Source of the DNA: Bacteroidia bacterium
Lineage (GTDB): Bacteria; Bacteroidota; Bacteroidia; Bacteroidales; Prolixibacteraceae
NCBI GenBank assembly: GCA_026391655.1
Contig: JAPLDR010000062.1
Location: forward strand, 20,284 to 84,283
Reading direction: 5' to 3'
DNA length: 64,000 nucleotides
Positions within the stretch are counted from its first letter, which is position 1. Every line of letters starts with the position of its first letter. Shown here piece by piece: positions 44,495 to 53,321 of this stretch. The notes beneath the pieces were generated by a model. The model was not told the origin of the DNA. It saw only the letters and a program-made list of their open reading frames with translations, and searched no databases. Made by a program: the position numbers and the translations under genes.

Positions 44495-44683
44495 TTAGCG
44501 CAGATTTGTATTTCCTTTGTTTGCCTTTGGAAAGTAAGGACAGTTTTTACAGCCGTTTCCACAACAATAGCCTCTGTTTTTCAGAAAACTTTCTGTCATA
44601 ATTCTGTAACCTTCTTTCGTTAAATGATAATCAACTCCTTCTTTCAGTTCGTTTTTATATTCTATATTATCAAACATATACAA
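44495..44683 (-). CDS. DUF5522 small cysteine-rich protein
   Basis: This 62-aa protein matches the DUF5522 family of Bacteroidota: YHLTKEGYRIMTESFLKNRGYCCGNGCKNCPYFPK. The CC-x3-C-x2-C cysteine set suggests metal or Fe-S binding. The family function is not known. It precedes fmt closely and is likely in the same operon. The 238 bp upstream (44684-44921) show no gene. Confidence 0.85.
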   Translation of the reverse strand: MYMFDNIEYKNELKEGVDYHLTKEGYRIMTESFLKNRGYCCGNGCKNCPYFPKANKGNTNLR

Positions 44684-44921
44684 ATTAATTATTTGAATTT
44701 CCTAAATCGGAATAGTTGTAATGTGGCAAATCGCATTTGTAATACTAAACTGTAATCAATAACAAACCAATACAAGGAAAGGTTTTAACACTTCTTGATG
44801 AGACGATTAGACGACGGCATAAAAAGACCGGACAAAAAGCCGGAGTGAGGGTGGGAGCGACAGCGTTAATCAATCACTTTTAACCTTAATCCTTTAACCG
44901 ATATCCTTTTGCCTTTTCCCC

Positions 44922-46127
44922 CTATAATGAATGCCCCATCCTGTCGCGTTTGGTCTTCATGTAAACCTCGTTGTAGGGATTTGATTTGATAACAATAGGG
45001 ATTGATTCTACAACTTTCAATCCATATCCTTCCAAACCAACCCTCTTCACCGGATTATTGGTTAGAAGTTTCATTTTTCGTATGCCAAGACTGCATAGAA
45101 TTTGCGCTCCAACACCGTAATCGCGTTCGTCGGGATCGAATCCAAGATGGATATTCGCATCAACAGTATCGATTCCCTGTTCCTGAAGTTTGTAGGCTTT
45201 GATCTTATTCATCAGACCAATACCACGTCCCTCCTGTTGAATGTACACAATAACTCCTTTGCCTTCTTTTTCGATGAGTTCCATGGCTTTGTGCAGCTGA
45301 TCGCCACATTCACAACGCAATGAACCGAAAATGTCGCCGGTAGCACACGATGAGTGGACCCTGACGAGAACTGTCTCTTCTGGTTCCCATTCGCCTTTAA
45401 TCAATGCAATATGTTCAACTCCGTTTGATTTCTGGAGAAATGGGATTAATCTGAAATTCCCATGTGCAGTAGGTAATTGCACCTCTTCACCTCTTTCTAT
45501 AAGGCTCTCTTTATTCAGTTTGTAAGCGATAAGATCGGCAATTGAGACGAGTTTTAATCCGAATTTTTGAGCAATTTCAAATAGTTCAGAGAGTCTCGCC
45601 ATTGAGCCATCAGGATTCATAATCTCAACCAGAACACCGGCGGGTTCAAGATCTGCCAGGCGGGCAAGGTCAACGGCTGCCTCAGTGTGCCCTGCCCGAC
45701 GAAGGACACCGCGACTCCTGGCGCGCAAAGGGAAGATGTGTCCCGGACGACCAAGTTCGTGTGGTTGTGTTGAAGGATTGGCAAGCTTACGAATCGTAAT
45801 TGCCCGGTCATGTGCCGAGATACCTGTGCTAACATTATCTCCGATTGCATCAACCGAAACGGTAAAAGGGGTATCGTGAAGGGAAGTATTTCTTCCAACC
45901 ATCATATCAAGTTCGAGTTCTTCGCAACGCTCTTCAGTAATTGCAACACAAATCAATCCGCGTCCTTCGGTTGCCATAAAGTTGACCATTTCAGGGGTGA
46001 TCTTTTCGGCCGCTGCAATAAAATCACCCTCGTTTTCGCGGTCTTCATCATCAACAACGATGACTAATTTTCCATCGCGAAGGTCTTCAACGGCTTCTTC
46101 AATGGTATTCAGTTTAATATCGTTCAT
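44922..46127 (-). CDS. ribBA: Bifunctional 3,4-dihydroxy-2-butanone-4-phosphate synthase / GTP cyclohydrolase II
   Basis: This 401-aa riboflavin enzyme has an N-terminal RibB domain (about 1-200; [47 protein letters not shown]) that makes DHBP from ribulose-5-phosphate. The C-terminal RibA domain (about 205-395) opens GTP; it has the zinc motif [20 protein letters not shown] and [13 protein letters not shown]. Both active sites look intact. No FMN riboswitch is seen upstream, because the LptF/G gene ends only 18 bp away, so regulation would be at the operon level. Confidence 0.97.
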   Translation of the reverse strand: MNDIKLNTIEEAVEDLRDGKLVIVVDDEDRENEGDFIAAAEKITPEMVNFMATEGRGLICVAITEERCEELELDMMVGRNTSLHDTPFTVSVDAIGDNVSTGISAHDRAITIRKLANPSTQPHELGRPGHIFPLRARSRGVLRRAGHTEAAVDLARLADLEPAGVLVEIMNPDGSMARLSELFEIAQKFGLKLVSIADLIAYKLNKESLIERGEEVQLPTAHGNFRLIPFLQKSNGVEHIALIKGEWEPEETVLVRVHSSCATGDIFGSLRCECGDQLHKAMELIEKEGKGVIVYIQQEGRGIGLMNKIKAYKLQEQGIDTVDANIHLGFDPDERDYGVGAQILCSLGIRKMKLLTNNPVKRVGLEGYGLKVVESIPIVIKSNPYNEVYMKTKRDRMGHSL

Positions 46128-46145
46128 TCTTAAAATTATTTTTAA

Positions 46146-47618
46146 CTAAGTATCTTGCTTTTCTTCATCCTCTTTTTTAAGAAATTTGAAAATTTTCTTA
46201 AAGAAATCTGCATAGGCATTTATATTTAATGCCACCGAGTCGTTTGCTGCTTTGTAAGTCAATAAAATTCCGGCCGGGAGGAAAACGAATGTCGAGAACC
46301 ATACTCCCCACCAAAGTTCAGCTACACTTTCGCGTGAGAATTTTTCACCGGTAGTGGTAATAATCCAGTAAAAAATAAAGAGTACTACAGAAATTACCAG
46401 AGGCATTCCAAGTCCTCCTTTTCGTATTATAGCGCCTAATGAAGCACCGATGAAAAGAAATATGAGGCACGCGGCTGCACCTGTGTATTTTTTGTGCCAC
46501 TCAATCCCAAACCGATTCAGATTACGAACGTTGGAAACAATCATTTCATCCGATTGCAGAATGGCGCGCGCATTACTCCGTGCAGAATTAAGCGCCATGT
46601 TAATGAGATCTGATCTCATCGAAGATGATGATTTCTTCAGAATAGAGTCGACATCGGAATATTGAACCAATTTTAGCGCTGGTGTCGGGAAAGTATCTTT
46701 TCGGGCTAATTTGAAAACATTGGCATTTAATGGAGATAAATAGCTAAGCATTAGGGCATTATTTGTCCTAAATCTATCAAGCTCCCTGCCAAGTGAATCC
46801 ACGAAATAGACAATCTGTGCGTTGTTTAGTGCCCGGTTTGAATTTCGGAAAATACTTTCATCTTTACGTTCGAGTTCCATCCCCTGCAGAACCGTGAAAA
46901 TGGATTGCTTCTTAAATTTATCAGTTCTGGACGGGAAAGTCGTTTTTTGCCGATCCTGGGATTGCATTTCGGAATGAGTCTCACCGGAAAAAAGGTTCAG
47001 AATCATATATTTTTTATCTGTGGTGATTTTCATCGTTCCCGAGTCAGCTACTGTCACAGCTGCATTTCCTTTGTCTTCAGTGTGATCGTAGATCATGATA
47101 TCATAGAGCATATCTCCATTTGCAGATCTTCTACCAACTTTAATAGAATAGTTATCTATTTCGTTTGAAAAAATTCCCTCCTTTACTATGATTTCAGGAC
47201 GCAGCTGACGAATACTCGACATCAGGGCAATCAGCTTTTTATAGGAAACAGGGATCACCTGATTGTAAAAGTAAAACGATCCTATACTCATGAAGATAGT
47301 TAACACAATAACGGGCTTCATGATCCGGTAAAGCGATATACCTGCAGCCTTCATGGCCAGTAATTCGTTGTTTTCGCCAAGATCACCAAAAGTCATAATC
47401 GATGCAAGAAGCATTGCCAACGGCAAGGCATTATTCATCAACATGGCCAAAGTGTAAATAATGAATTCTAATATTACGCTGAATTCCAGTCCTTTACCAA
47501 CAAGCTCATCGAGGTAAACCCACAAAAACTGCATCAACAGTACGAATAGGGAGATAAGGAGTGTAACAAAAAATGGTCCGATAAAACTTTTAATAATGTA
47601 CCAATGTAGTCGCTTCAT
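46146..47618 (-). CDS. LptF/LptG family permease
   Basis: This 490-aa YjgP/YjgQ-type inner-membrane protein is part of the LptB2FG machine that extracts lipopolysaccharide from the inner membrane. It begins [21 protein letters not shown], has an N-terminal pair of TM helices with [31 protein letters not shown] (the coupling-helix region), a large periplasmic beta-jellyroll domain, and a C-terminal set of three TM helices (about 380-470). F and G cannot be told apart with confidence. It sits between the START-like pseudogene and ribBA on the same strand. Confidence 0.93.
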   Translation of the reverse strand: MKRLHWYIIKSFIGPFFVTLLISLFVLLMQFLWVYLDELVGKGLEFSVILEFIIYTLAMLMNNALPLAMLLASIMTFGDLGENNELLAMKAAGISLYRIMKPVIVLTIFMSIGSFYFYNQVIPVSYKKLIALMSSIRQLRPEIIVKEGIFSNEIDNYSIKVGRRSANGDMLYDIMIYDHTEDKGNAAVTVADSGTMKITTDKKYMILNLFSGETHSEMQSQDRQKTTFPSRTDKFKKQSIFTVLQGMELERKDESIFRNSNRALNNAQIVYFVDSLGRELDRFRTNNALMLSYLSPLNANVFKLARKDTFPTPALKLVQYSDVDSILKKSSSSMRSDLINMALNSARSNARAILQSDEMIVSNVRNLNRFGIEWHKKYTGAAACLIFLFIGASLGAIIRKGGLGMPLVISVVLFIFYWIITTTGEKFSRESVAELWWGVWFSTFVFLPAGILLTYKAANDSVALNINAYADFFKKIFKFLKKEDEEKQDT

Positions 47619-47678
47619 GCAATGGGTTTCTGAGACTAAGGCAAAGTTACACCTTTTTTGGGATTTGGGGTACTTAAT

Positions 47679-47922
47679 CTACGAGCCGATCATTTGTTTC
47701 AATTTCGCCACCTGAGAACACCAAAGATTACTGGCATCTTTAACTTCGCATGGTCAGAATTTCGGCCTGTTGTTCCGTATTTCCCCAGAAGAATGTAAAG
47801 ATTTTACCCTCTTGTTTCACATTGTCGGCAAACCATTCTGCCAGGCCGGAGGGAGCGCTGATCCGGCTGAACAAAACAGCAGGTGAAGTTTGTAGGAAAA
47901 ACTCTAAACTGATCTCTTTCAT
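47679..47922 (-). pseudogene. START-like (SRPBCC) domain protein with internal deletion
   Basis: The first 57 or so codons are the N-terminus of the Bacteroidota START-like family: MKEISLEFFLQTSPAVLFSR, then APSGLAEWFADNVKQEGKIFTFFWG, then EQQAEIL. The frame ends at TAA about 47740. In another minus frame, the family C-terminus follows at once: ASNLWCSQVAKLKQMIGS and a TAG at 47679-47681. The normal protein is about 125-130 aa, so roughly 50 central codons are missing and the two ends are out of frame. It shares a leader with cdd and others, and lies upstream of the LptF/G gene. Confidence 0.75.
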
Positions 47923-47957
47923 CCGTAAATAATTTGTTTTTTTAAGAACGGATGGAA
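47923..47957 (-). repeat. Shared 35-bp gene leader, copy D
   Basis: On the minus strand it runs from TTCCATCCG to the base before the START-like ATG, with the core AAAAAACAAATTATTTACGG. This is the fourth copy of the leader family. Confidence 0.65.
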
Positions 47958-48139
47958 CTCGTATTTAAAATTTTCATCCGTATTTGTGTTTAGCGAATAT
48001 GCTCGTTTCATAAGTAAAGCAACTTTATTCCGTAAATTTAAGTTTATTCTGATCGACAGCTGCAAAATAGACATTTATTTAGAAATTACAATACATTACT
48101 TATTGAGAGCAACAAAAATTAAAAAAATAAACATTGGGG

Positions 48140-48169
48140 TTGTCACAAACCAGAAAGGTATTATCTTTG
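48140..48169 (+). promoter_or_regulatory. Bacteroidota promoter of tRNA-Met
   Basis: A TTGTC -33-like element at 48140 and an exact -7 box TATCTTTG at 48162-48169 have the usual spacing of about 19 bp. The tRNA begins 20 bp after the box. Confidence 0.75.
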
Positions 48170-48189
48170 CACGCTCAAACAACGAAAAT

Positions 48190-48263
48190 GGCGAGGTAGC
48201 TCAGTTGGTTAGAGCGCACGATTCATAATCGTGAGGTCACCGGATCATCCCCGGTTCTCGCTA
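48190..48263 (+). tRNA. tRNA-Met (anticodon CAT), variant T loop
   Basis: This 74-nt tRNA has acceptor GGCGAGG/TCTCGCT with terminal G-U pairs at both ends, D arm GCTCAGTTGGTTAGAGC, anticodon stem CACGA-TTCATAA-TCGTG and a T stem ACCGG/CCGGT. The T loop reads ATCATCC, so positions 54 and 58 are A and T instead of the usual T and A. It is an elongator-type Met tRNA; initiator features (mismatched 1-72, GGG/CCC stem) are absent. A lysidine-modified Ile tRNA is a less likely alternative. Confidence 0.9.
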
Positions 48264-48276
48264 CAAACTATAATTG

Positions 48277-48307
48277 AGAGGTTTATGAGCAATCATAAAC
48301 CTCTTTT
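48277..48307 (+). terminator. Terminator of tRNA-Met
   Basis: AGAGGTTTATGA (48277-48288) and TCATAAACCTCT (48293-48304) form a perfect 12-bp stem with a GCAA tetraloop, followed by TTT. Confidence 0.9.
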
Positions 48308-48334
48308 GCCTCCAATCGATTTAAAAACCATCCA

Positions 48335-50542
48335 ATGATAAAAACTATTCCAATTCTTTCCCTGACATTACTATTTCTGTCTGCGTGCACCGGATCTGCT
48401 CCTAAACAAGTTAAGGAAGACAGGCTGACCGATTTTATTGATCCATTTATCGGAACTGCTTATCACGGTCATACTTATCCGGGAGCTGCTTTTCCTTTCG
48501 GTCAGATTCAGCTGAGTCCCGATAATGGTACTCAAGGCTGGGACTGGTGTTCAGGATATCATTATTCCGACAGTGTTGTCGCTGGTTTCAGTCATCTTCA
48601 CCTTAGCGGAACAGGAATTGGCGATTTAGCTGATATCTCTTTTCTGCCAATTACCTCTGAAGTCACTTTTCAGGAAGGTGAAAAAAACATGGATTTCGTT
48701 AAACGATATGCCGGAAAATACAGTCATAGTCAGGAAGTTGCAAAGCCAGGTTATTATTCGGTGATTTTAAAGAATAATGGTATAAAAGCCGAATTTACGG
48801 TGACCGAAAGAGCCGGTTTACATCGGTATTCATTTCCTGAAGGAGGCGAAAACAATTTACTGATCAATCTTGGTTTTTCAATCAACTGGGATAAACCTTA
48901 CCAAACTTCGTTAAATGTCGTTGATAGTTTATTGGTTACCGGTTCTCGAATGTCAAATGGCTGGGCGGTCGATCAACATGTGTTTTTTGCCGTGAGGTTC
49001 TCGAAACCTATTTCCAAATCGGTAATTACGAATGTTGGTGGTGAAGGCCGAACTGTTGGCTACTTGAAATTTAGTGAGAAACAGGTGATGGCTAAAGTTG
49101 GAGTTTCGTCAGTAAGCATTGAAAACGCCCTTGCCAATCTTGACGGTTCTTTACCGGGTTGGAATTTTGAAGCTACGCAAAAAGTTGCATTGGACGCATG
49201 GGAAAAGGAACTGTCAAAAATCAGGATTCAATCGGTCGATTCGGTGCAAAAGATGATTTTTTACACGGCACTGTACCACACTATGGTTGCGCCGGCATTG
49301 TTTTCCGACTCGAACGGAGAGTTTAAAGGGGTGAAAGGCGATGTTCAAAAAGCTTCCGGCTACAATCGTTATACTGTGTTCTCCTTGTGGGATACTTACC
49401 GGGCACTGCATCCTTTATTTACACTCACTCAGCAATCTAAGGTAAATGATATGGTCAAATCGATGCTTGATCATTACAAACAAACAGGTTTACTGCCTGT
49501 ATGGGAACTCGAAGGAAATGAAACTTTTTGTATGGTAGGTAACCATTCAATTCCCGTAATTGCAGAAGCTATTCTAAAAGGAATCGGCGATTTCGATCAG
49601 CAACTGGCCTTCGAAGCAATGAAAGTAACTTCGATGAAGGATCGTGACGGTATGGGGCTTTACGATAAGCTTGGTTTTATGCCTGCCGATAAAATTCAGC
49701 AGTCGGTTGCCAAATCGCTTGAAGTTGCTATTGACGACTGGTGCGTAGCCGCTGTTGCTCAGAAGCTTGGTAAGACTGAAGATGCTGCTTATTTTGGCAA
49801 ACGTGCTGAAAGCTTTAAGGCTTATTTTGATAAGGAAACTGGATTTATGCGTGGAAAACTGAGCAACGGACAATGGACAACTCCGTTCGATCCGGCATTC
49901 TCGAAACACGAAGGAAGCGATTATACCGAAGGAAATGCCTGGCAGTATTTGTGGCTCGTTCCACAAGATGTTAATGGTTTAATTGAGTTATTGGGTGGAA
50001 AGAAAGCCTTTGCCGATAAACTTGATCAGTTGTTTAAGGTTGAAGAAGGTGTAAAAGGGAAAGAGGCTTCATCTGATATTTCCGGATTAATCGGTGCCTA
50101 TGCGCATGGGAACGAACCCGGACACCATACCTCATTTTTGTTCAACTATGCCGGCCGTGCATGGCGCACACAGGAATTGAATCGTCAGATTCAGACCACT
50201 ATGTACACCAATAAGCCGGAAGGTTTATGCGGGAACGAGGACTGCGGGCAAATGTCGGCCTGGTATGTTTTCAGTGTCATGGGATTCTATCCTGTCAATC
50301 CTTCAGAACTGAGATACCAATTTGGTTCACCATTGGTTCAGGAAGCAAAACTCGAAGTATCGCCGGGTAAATATTTCATAATGAAAGCACCACTAGCTTC
50401 GGCAGCAAATAAATACATTCAGGAAGTAAAACTGAATAGTGAGGTTCTGGTTCGTTCATACATTACTCATCAGGAGATTATGGATGGAGGGATGCTTGAA
50501 TTTACAATGGGTGCTCAACCGAATAAGGAACTCTTCAAATAA
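48335..50542 (+). CDS. GH92 family alpha-mannosidase lipoprotein
   Basis: This 735-aa exported lipoprotein (lipobox LSAC, Cys18) belongs to glycoside hydrolase family 92, calcium-dependent exo-alpha-mannosidases acting on N-glycans or mannans. It opens with DFIDPFIGTAYHGHTYPGAAFPFGQ and GWDWCSGYHYSD. Catalytic-domain motifs include VFSLWDTYRALHPL, YTEGNAWQYLWLVPQD, the HGNEPGHHTSFLFNYAG segment with the catalytic Glu and calcium ligands, and GNEDCGQMSAWYVFSVMGFYPVNP. The length is typical. It starts 28 bp after the tRNA terminator. Confidence 0.96.
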   Translation: MIKTIPILSLTLLFLSACTGSAPKQVKEDRLTDFIDPFIGTAYHGHTYPGAAFPFGQIQLSPDNGTQGWDWCSGYHYSDSVVAGFSHLHLSGTGIGDLADISFLPITSEVTFQEGEKNMDFVKRYAGKYSHSQEVAKPGYYSVILKNNGIKAEFTVTERAGLHRYSFPEGGENNLLINLGFSINWDKPYQTSLNVVDSLLVTGSRMSNGWAVDQHVFFAVRFSKPISKSVITNVGGEGRTVGYLKFSEKQVMAKVGVSSVSIENALANLDGSLPGWNFEATQKVALDAWEKELSKIRIQSVDSVQKMIFYTALYHTMVAPALFSDSNGEFKGVKGDVQKASGYNRYTVFSLWDTYRALHPLFTLTQQSKVNDMVKSMLDHYKQTGLLPVWELEGNETFCMVGNHSIPVIAEAILKGIGDFDQQLAFEAMKVTSMKDRDGMGLYDKLGFMPADKIQQSVAKSLEVAIDDWCVAAVAQKLGKTEDAAYFGKRAESFKAYFDKETGFMRGKLSNGQWTTPFDPAFSKHEGSDYTEGNAWQYLWLVPQDVNGLIELLGGKKAFADKLDQLFKVEEGVKGKEASSDISGLIGAYAHGNEPGHHTSFLFNYAGRAWRTQELNRQIQTTMYTNKPEGLCGNEDCGQMSAWYVFSVMGFYPVNPSELRYQFGSPLVQEAKLEVSPGKYFIMKAPLASAANKYIQEVKLNSEVLVRSYITHQEIMDGGMLEFTMGAQPNKELFK

Positions 50543-50572
50543 ATTTTTCCTGACAAATATCATCATTTTGTG

Positions 50573-50580
50573 TATATTTG
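50573..50580 (+). promoter_or_regulatory. -7 box (TATATTTG) for thioredoxin-like gene
   Basis: This is an exact TAnnTTTG match 96 bp before the start at 50676. The -33 region is T-rich but has no clear TTTG. Confidence 0.5.
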
Positions 50581-50675
50581 TCTCGGGTTTGATATGCCCG
50601 GTCATCAGCACTTTCCTTTATAACCTTTAAAACCTTATTTTCGAGTTTATTAATTCCTAATCAACAACAAAACCC

Positions 50676-51491
50676 ATGAGAAAATCATTAATTCTATTTT
50701 TTGTTCTTTGCATGTCATATCAAAATTATGCTCAGGTTTTTTGGCTTGCAGATGTGAAACAGTCTCAATCAATTGCAAAACAGCTGGATAAACTAATTCT
50801 TATGGATTTCTGGGCCGATTGGTGCGGCCCCTGCAGAGTGATGGACAATGACTTGTGGCATCATCCTGAAATGCAAAAAATATCAGCCTCCTTTGTATGC
50901 TTAAAGATCAATATAGACTTTAATAAAAAAACTGCGATGGATTACAATACCCAGGTTATTCCCAAGGTAGTACTCACAACTCTCAACGGCGAAACTATTT
51001 GGGAAACAACGGGATATAGCAATGCCGAATCTTATTTGTCAATTCTTAGATCGATACCTGGAAATGTTAAGGAATTAAATCAGTTCATTGGAAACCTTGA
51101 AGAAAACAAGAATGATGCACGTGCGAATTTTTTGGTAGGTACAGAGTTCCAGAAAATTGGTAAAGATTTAAAAAACAAGGAACTAAAATATTCTTTTTTA
51201 GAATGTTGTGAGAGGTATTTGTCTAAAGCCCAAAAGAATAGTAAAGATGCGAATTTGACTGAAGAAATTGAACTTTATTCGTCGCTTAACGATGTTTATT
51301 GGGACAAAGAGAAAAAAGCGTTAAAGAAAATCGAAAAAATGAAATCTGAGCCGAAGGATAGTCATCTTTCCGAACTCAGGCATTACATTTTGGCAAATTG
51401 TTATAAAAATTCAAATGACCTGACCGGGTTTCAGAAAGAGAAACAAATGATTACAAGTAAGGAATATATCGATTATCTTGATAATCAATGA
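50676..51491 (+). CDS. Exported thioredoxin-family protein
   Basis: This 271-aa protein has a signal peptide (about 1-19), then a thioredoxin domain (about 22-125) with the redox motif DFWADWCGPCRVMD and the cis-Pro in QVIPKVVLTT. The C-terminal 140 residues are helical and charged, probably TPR-like (LVGTEFQKIGKDL, YLSKAQKNSKDANL). It is likely a periplasmic thiol reductase or disulfide-handling protein; similar proteins occur with exported glycosidases. Its partner is unknown. It is convergent with the GH16 gene. Confidence 0.88.
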   Translation: MRKSLILFFVLCMSYQNYAQVFWLADVKQSQSIAKQLDKLILMDFWADWCGPCRVMDNDLWHHPEMQKISASFVCLKINIDFNKKTAMDYNTQVIPKVVLTTLNGETIWETTGYSNAESYLSILRSIPGNVKELNQFIGNLEENKNDARANFLVGTEFQKIGKDLKNKELKYSFLECCERYLSKAQKNSKDANLTEEIELYSSLNDVYWDKEKKALKKIEKMKSEPKDSHLSELRHYILANCYKNSNDLTGFQKEKQMITSKEYIDYLDNQ

Positions 51492-51546
51492 AATTTTCAA
51501 AACTTAGGTCCGATATTGGAAACCTACCTGTAATTTCTGAAAAAGA

Positions 51547-52434
51547 TCATTTTTCGACTTTCTGGTAAACTCTCACATAATCAATTTCATACTTAACCGG
51601 GAAAATTGTTTTCTCCGGATCGCCACCATTGCCGCCAAGAGCCATGTTCAGAAGAATATACTGCGGGCTAATAAACGGGTTGCTGCCATCGGGATTAATC
51701 GTTTCGCTCAGTAGTGTTGTGTTGAGCAAAACTTCGTCGAGATATAGTTTAATCGATTCGGAAGTCCAGTCCATTCGCCAGACATGGAATTTTTTAACCC
51801 AAAGAGAATCTGTAGCTGTAAATTGGGAAAAGGGAATTTTTTCAGAATGCCATTTGGCGACAAATTTTTGAGCTGTTCCCCAGGCTACATTGGCCAGAAT
51901 GGTTGGCTCGCTGTTTACGCGGTAAAATTCCATAAGGTCAATTTCTCCGTTCGATGGCCATTGATTGATAATTCCCAATGTCCAGATGGCTGGCCATGAG
52001 CCCATTGCTGTGTCAATTCTTGCCCTGACTTCGAAGCGTCCGTACAGCCATTGTTTAAATCCACGGGTATTAATGCTTGAGGATGTGTAATGAGCAAATT
52101 CCCTGTTAGTTTTCCAGTTCTGGCTTGCAGCCAGATAATTTGGGTTGGGAAGTTCTTCCCGTCGACCTTCAATCGTGAGAACTCCATTAGCACTAAGGGC
52201 ATTATTTTCCTGATACCACTGCAATTCTTCATTTCTGACAAATCCCTTTTCAAAATTCCAATAATCCGGATTGGGTTTGCCTTTGGCATTAAATTCATCG
52301 GCCCAAACCAGTTTCATACCTGGAATCTCTGCAGCAGGCCTGGAGTCAGGAGCCAATTGATTCAACTCCTGTGCGAAAGCTGATTGGCAAATTAACAAGA
52401 GCAAAAACAGTAAAGTAGTCGGTCTCTTTTTCAT
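51547..52434 (-). CDS. GH16 family endo-beta-glucanase (laminarinase-like)
   Basis: This 295-aa secreted enzyme has a signal peptide (MKKRPTTLLFLLLLICQSAFA). The GH16 jelly-roll contains LVWADEFNAKGKPNPDYWNFE, GFKQWLYGRFEVRARID and the catalytic motif GEIDLMEFYR (E-I-D-x-x-E, nucleophile and acid/base Glu), preceded by WPAIWTLG. The C-terminus has LNMALGGNGGDPEKT and YEIDYVRVYQK. The family cleaves beta-1,3 or 1,3/1,4 glucans, agar or carrageenan; the WPAIW and MEF context suggests laminarin. The open frame to 52485 has no better start than ATG 52434. Confidence 0.95.
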   Translation of the reverse strand: MKKRPTTLLFLLLLICQSAFAQELNQLAPDSRPAAEIPGMKLVWADEFNAKGKPNPDYWNFEKGFVRNEELQWYQENNALSANGVLTIEGRREELPNPNYLAASQNWKTNREFAHYTSSSINTRGFKQWLYGRFEVRARIDTAMGSWPAIWTLGIINQWPSNGEIDLMEFYRVNSEPTILANVAWGTAQKFVAKWHSEKIPFSQFTATDSLWVKKFHVWRMDWTSESIKLYLDEVLLNTTLLSETINPDGSNPFISPQYILLNMALGGNGGDPEKTIFPVKYEIDYVRVYQKVEK

Positions 52435-52576
52435 AATTCTAAGGTTGAATTGAACGGTTGACAAAATCCGGGTAAACGACTGCATTAATATCCCCCGATA
52501 TATATTTGCTACGAGGAAGCCCTATGCAACCTAGATAATCCCCCGAATTTCGGTAGACGTTTGTTGGTTGTAGTTT

Positions 52577-53065
52577 CTATTTTTTAAATAATTTATCTCT
52601 CAGATTTATAAAATCTTTCCAAAATCCAGTTGGATCCCATCTATGATAATTTTTATTTCTATTTTGAATCCAAAACTCAGTTGGTGCATTTGACTCTAAT
52701 GTATGTGTGATAGCCAAAACGCCAAATTTGCCCACATAATCTAGTATGTATCTTTGCTTAATTGTATCAATCAAAATCGTTTTATTATAAGGATTAAATT
52801 TTTCATCCAACTTTAATGAAGGTTTGCAACTTACTCCTTTTATAAGTAAGCCATAAATCTTACTGTTAGTCTTATATATTTTAATGCTATCTATAAAACC
52901 ACCAAACTCACCACATTCAGCAACATATCCGGAAATCATAAGTGTATCACCACTAAAATCATTAAAATCAATATGAATTGTATCAGGCTTTTGGTAAGTT
53001 GGCCATTGAGCGTTTAATCCAAAATGAATTAATAATCCAATTACAATCAATCCTATTTGTTTCAT
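52577..53065 (-). CDS. Hypothetical secreted protein
   Basis: This 162-aa protein has an evident signal peptide (MKQIGLIVIGLLIHFGLNAQ). The mature part is beta-rich with two cysteines (AECGEFGGF, GVSCKPSL) and no domain I recognise. Segment SLKLDEKFNPYNKTILIDT and the C-terminal WDPTGFWKDFINLRDKLFKK are distinctive. The gene is more AT-rich than the glycosidase genes around it. It sits upstream of the GH16 gene on the same strand (142-bp gap) and diverges from the GH43 gene. Confidence 0.7.
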   Translation of the reverse strand: MKQIGLIVIGLLIHFGLNAQWPTYQKPDTIHIDFNDFSGDTLMISGYVAECGEFGGFIDSIKIYKTNSKIYGLLIKGVSCKPSLKLDEKFNPYNKTILIDTIKQRYILDYVGKFGVLAITHTLESNAPTEFWIQNRNKNYHRWDPTGFWKDFINLRDKLFKK

Positions 53066-53321
53066 ATTTTATCTAAGGTTAGTGAGCGATTTTTCAATTG
53101 CAACCAACTCCCGAATATAAAGAATCACCTGTGATGGTCATGGTCATATTGATATATTACTCAGACAGTTCATTTGATAAGTCTTTAGTAGCGATGTAAA
53201 AATAAGGTTTTTAAAGGAGATCAGCTACAAAACAGCGCATTAATTTGCTAATTTTGATCAGTTGATCATCAGAAATCCATTTTTTACGAATCAATTTGTA
53301 ATTTTTCTTAACTATCATAAA

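Noticed and set aside
46128-46145. FMN riboswitch for ribBA
   Set aside because: Only 18 bp separate ribBA from the upstream gene; there is no room for an aptamer.
47986-48228. 80-codon plus ORF before and into the tRNA-Met
   Set aside because: It runs into the tRNA gene and its promoter; no homology is apparent.
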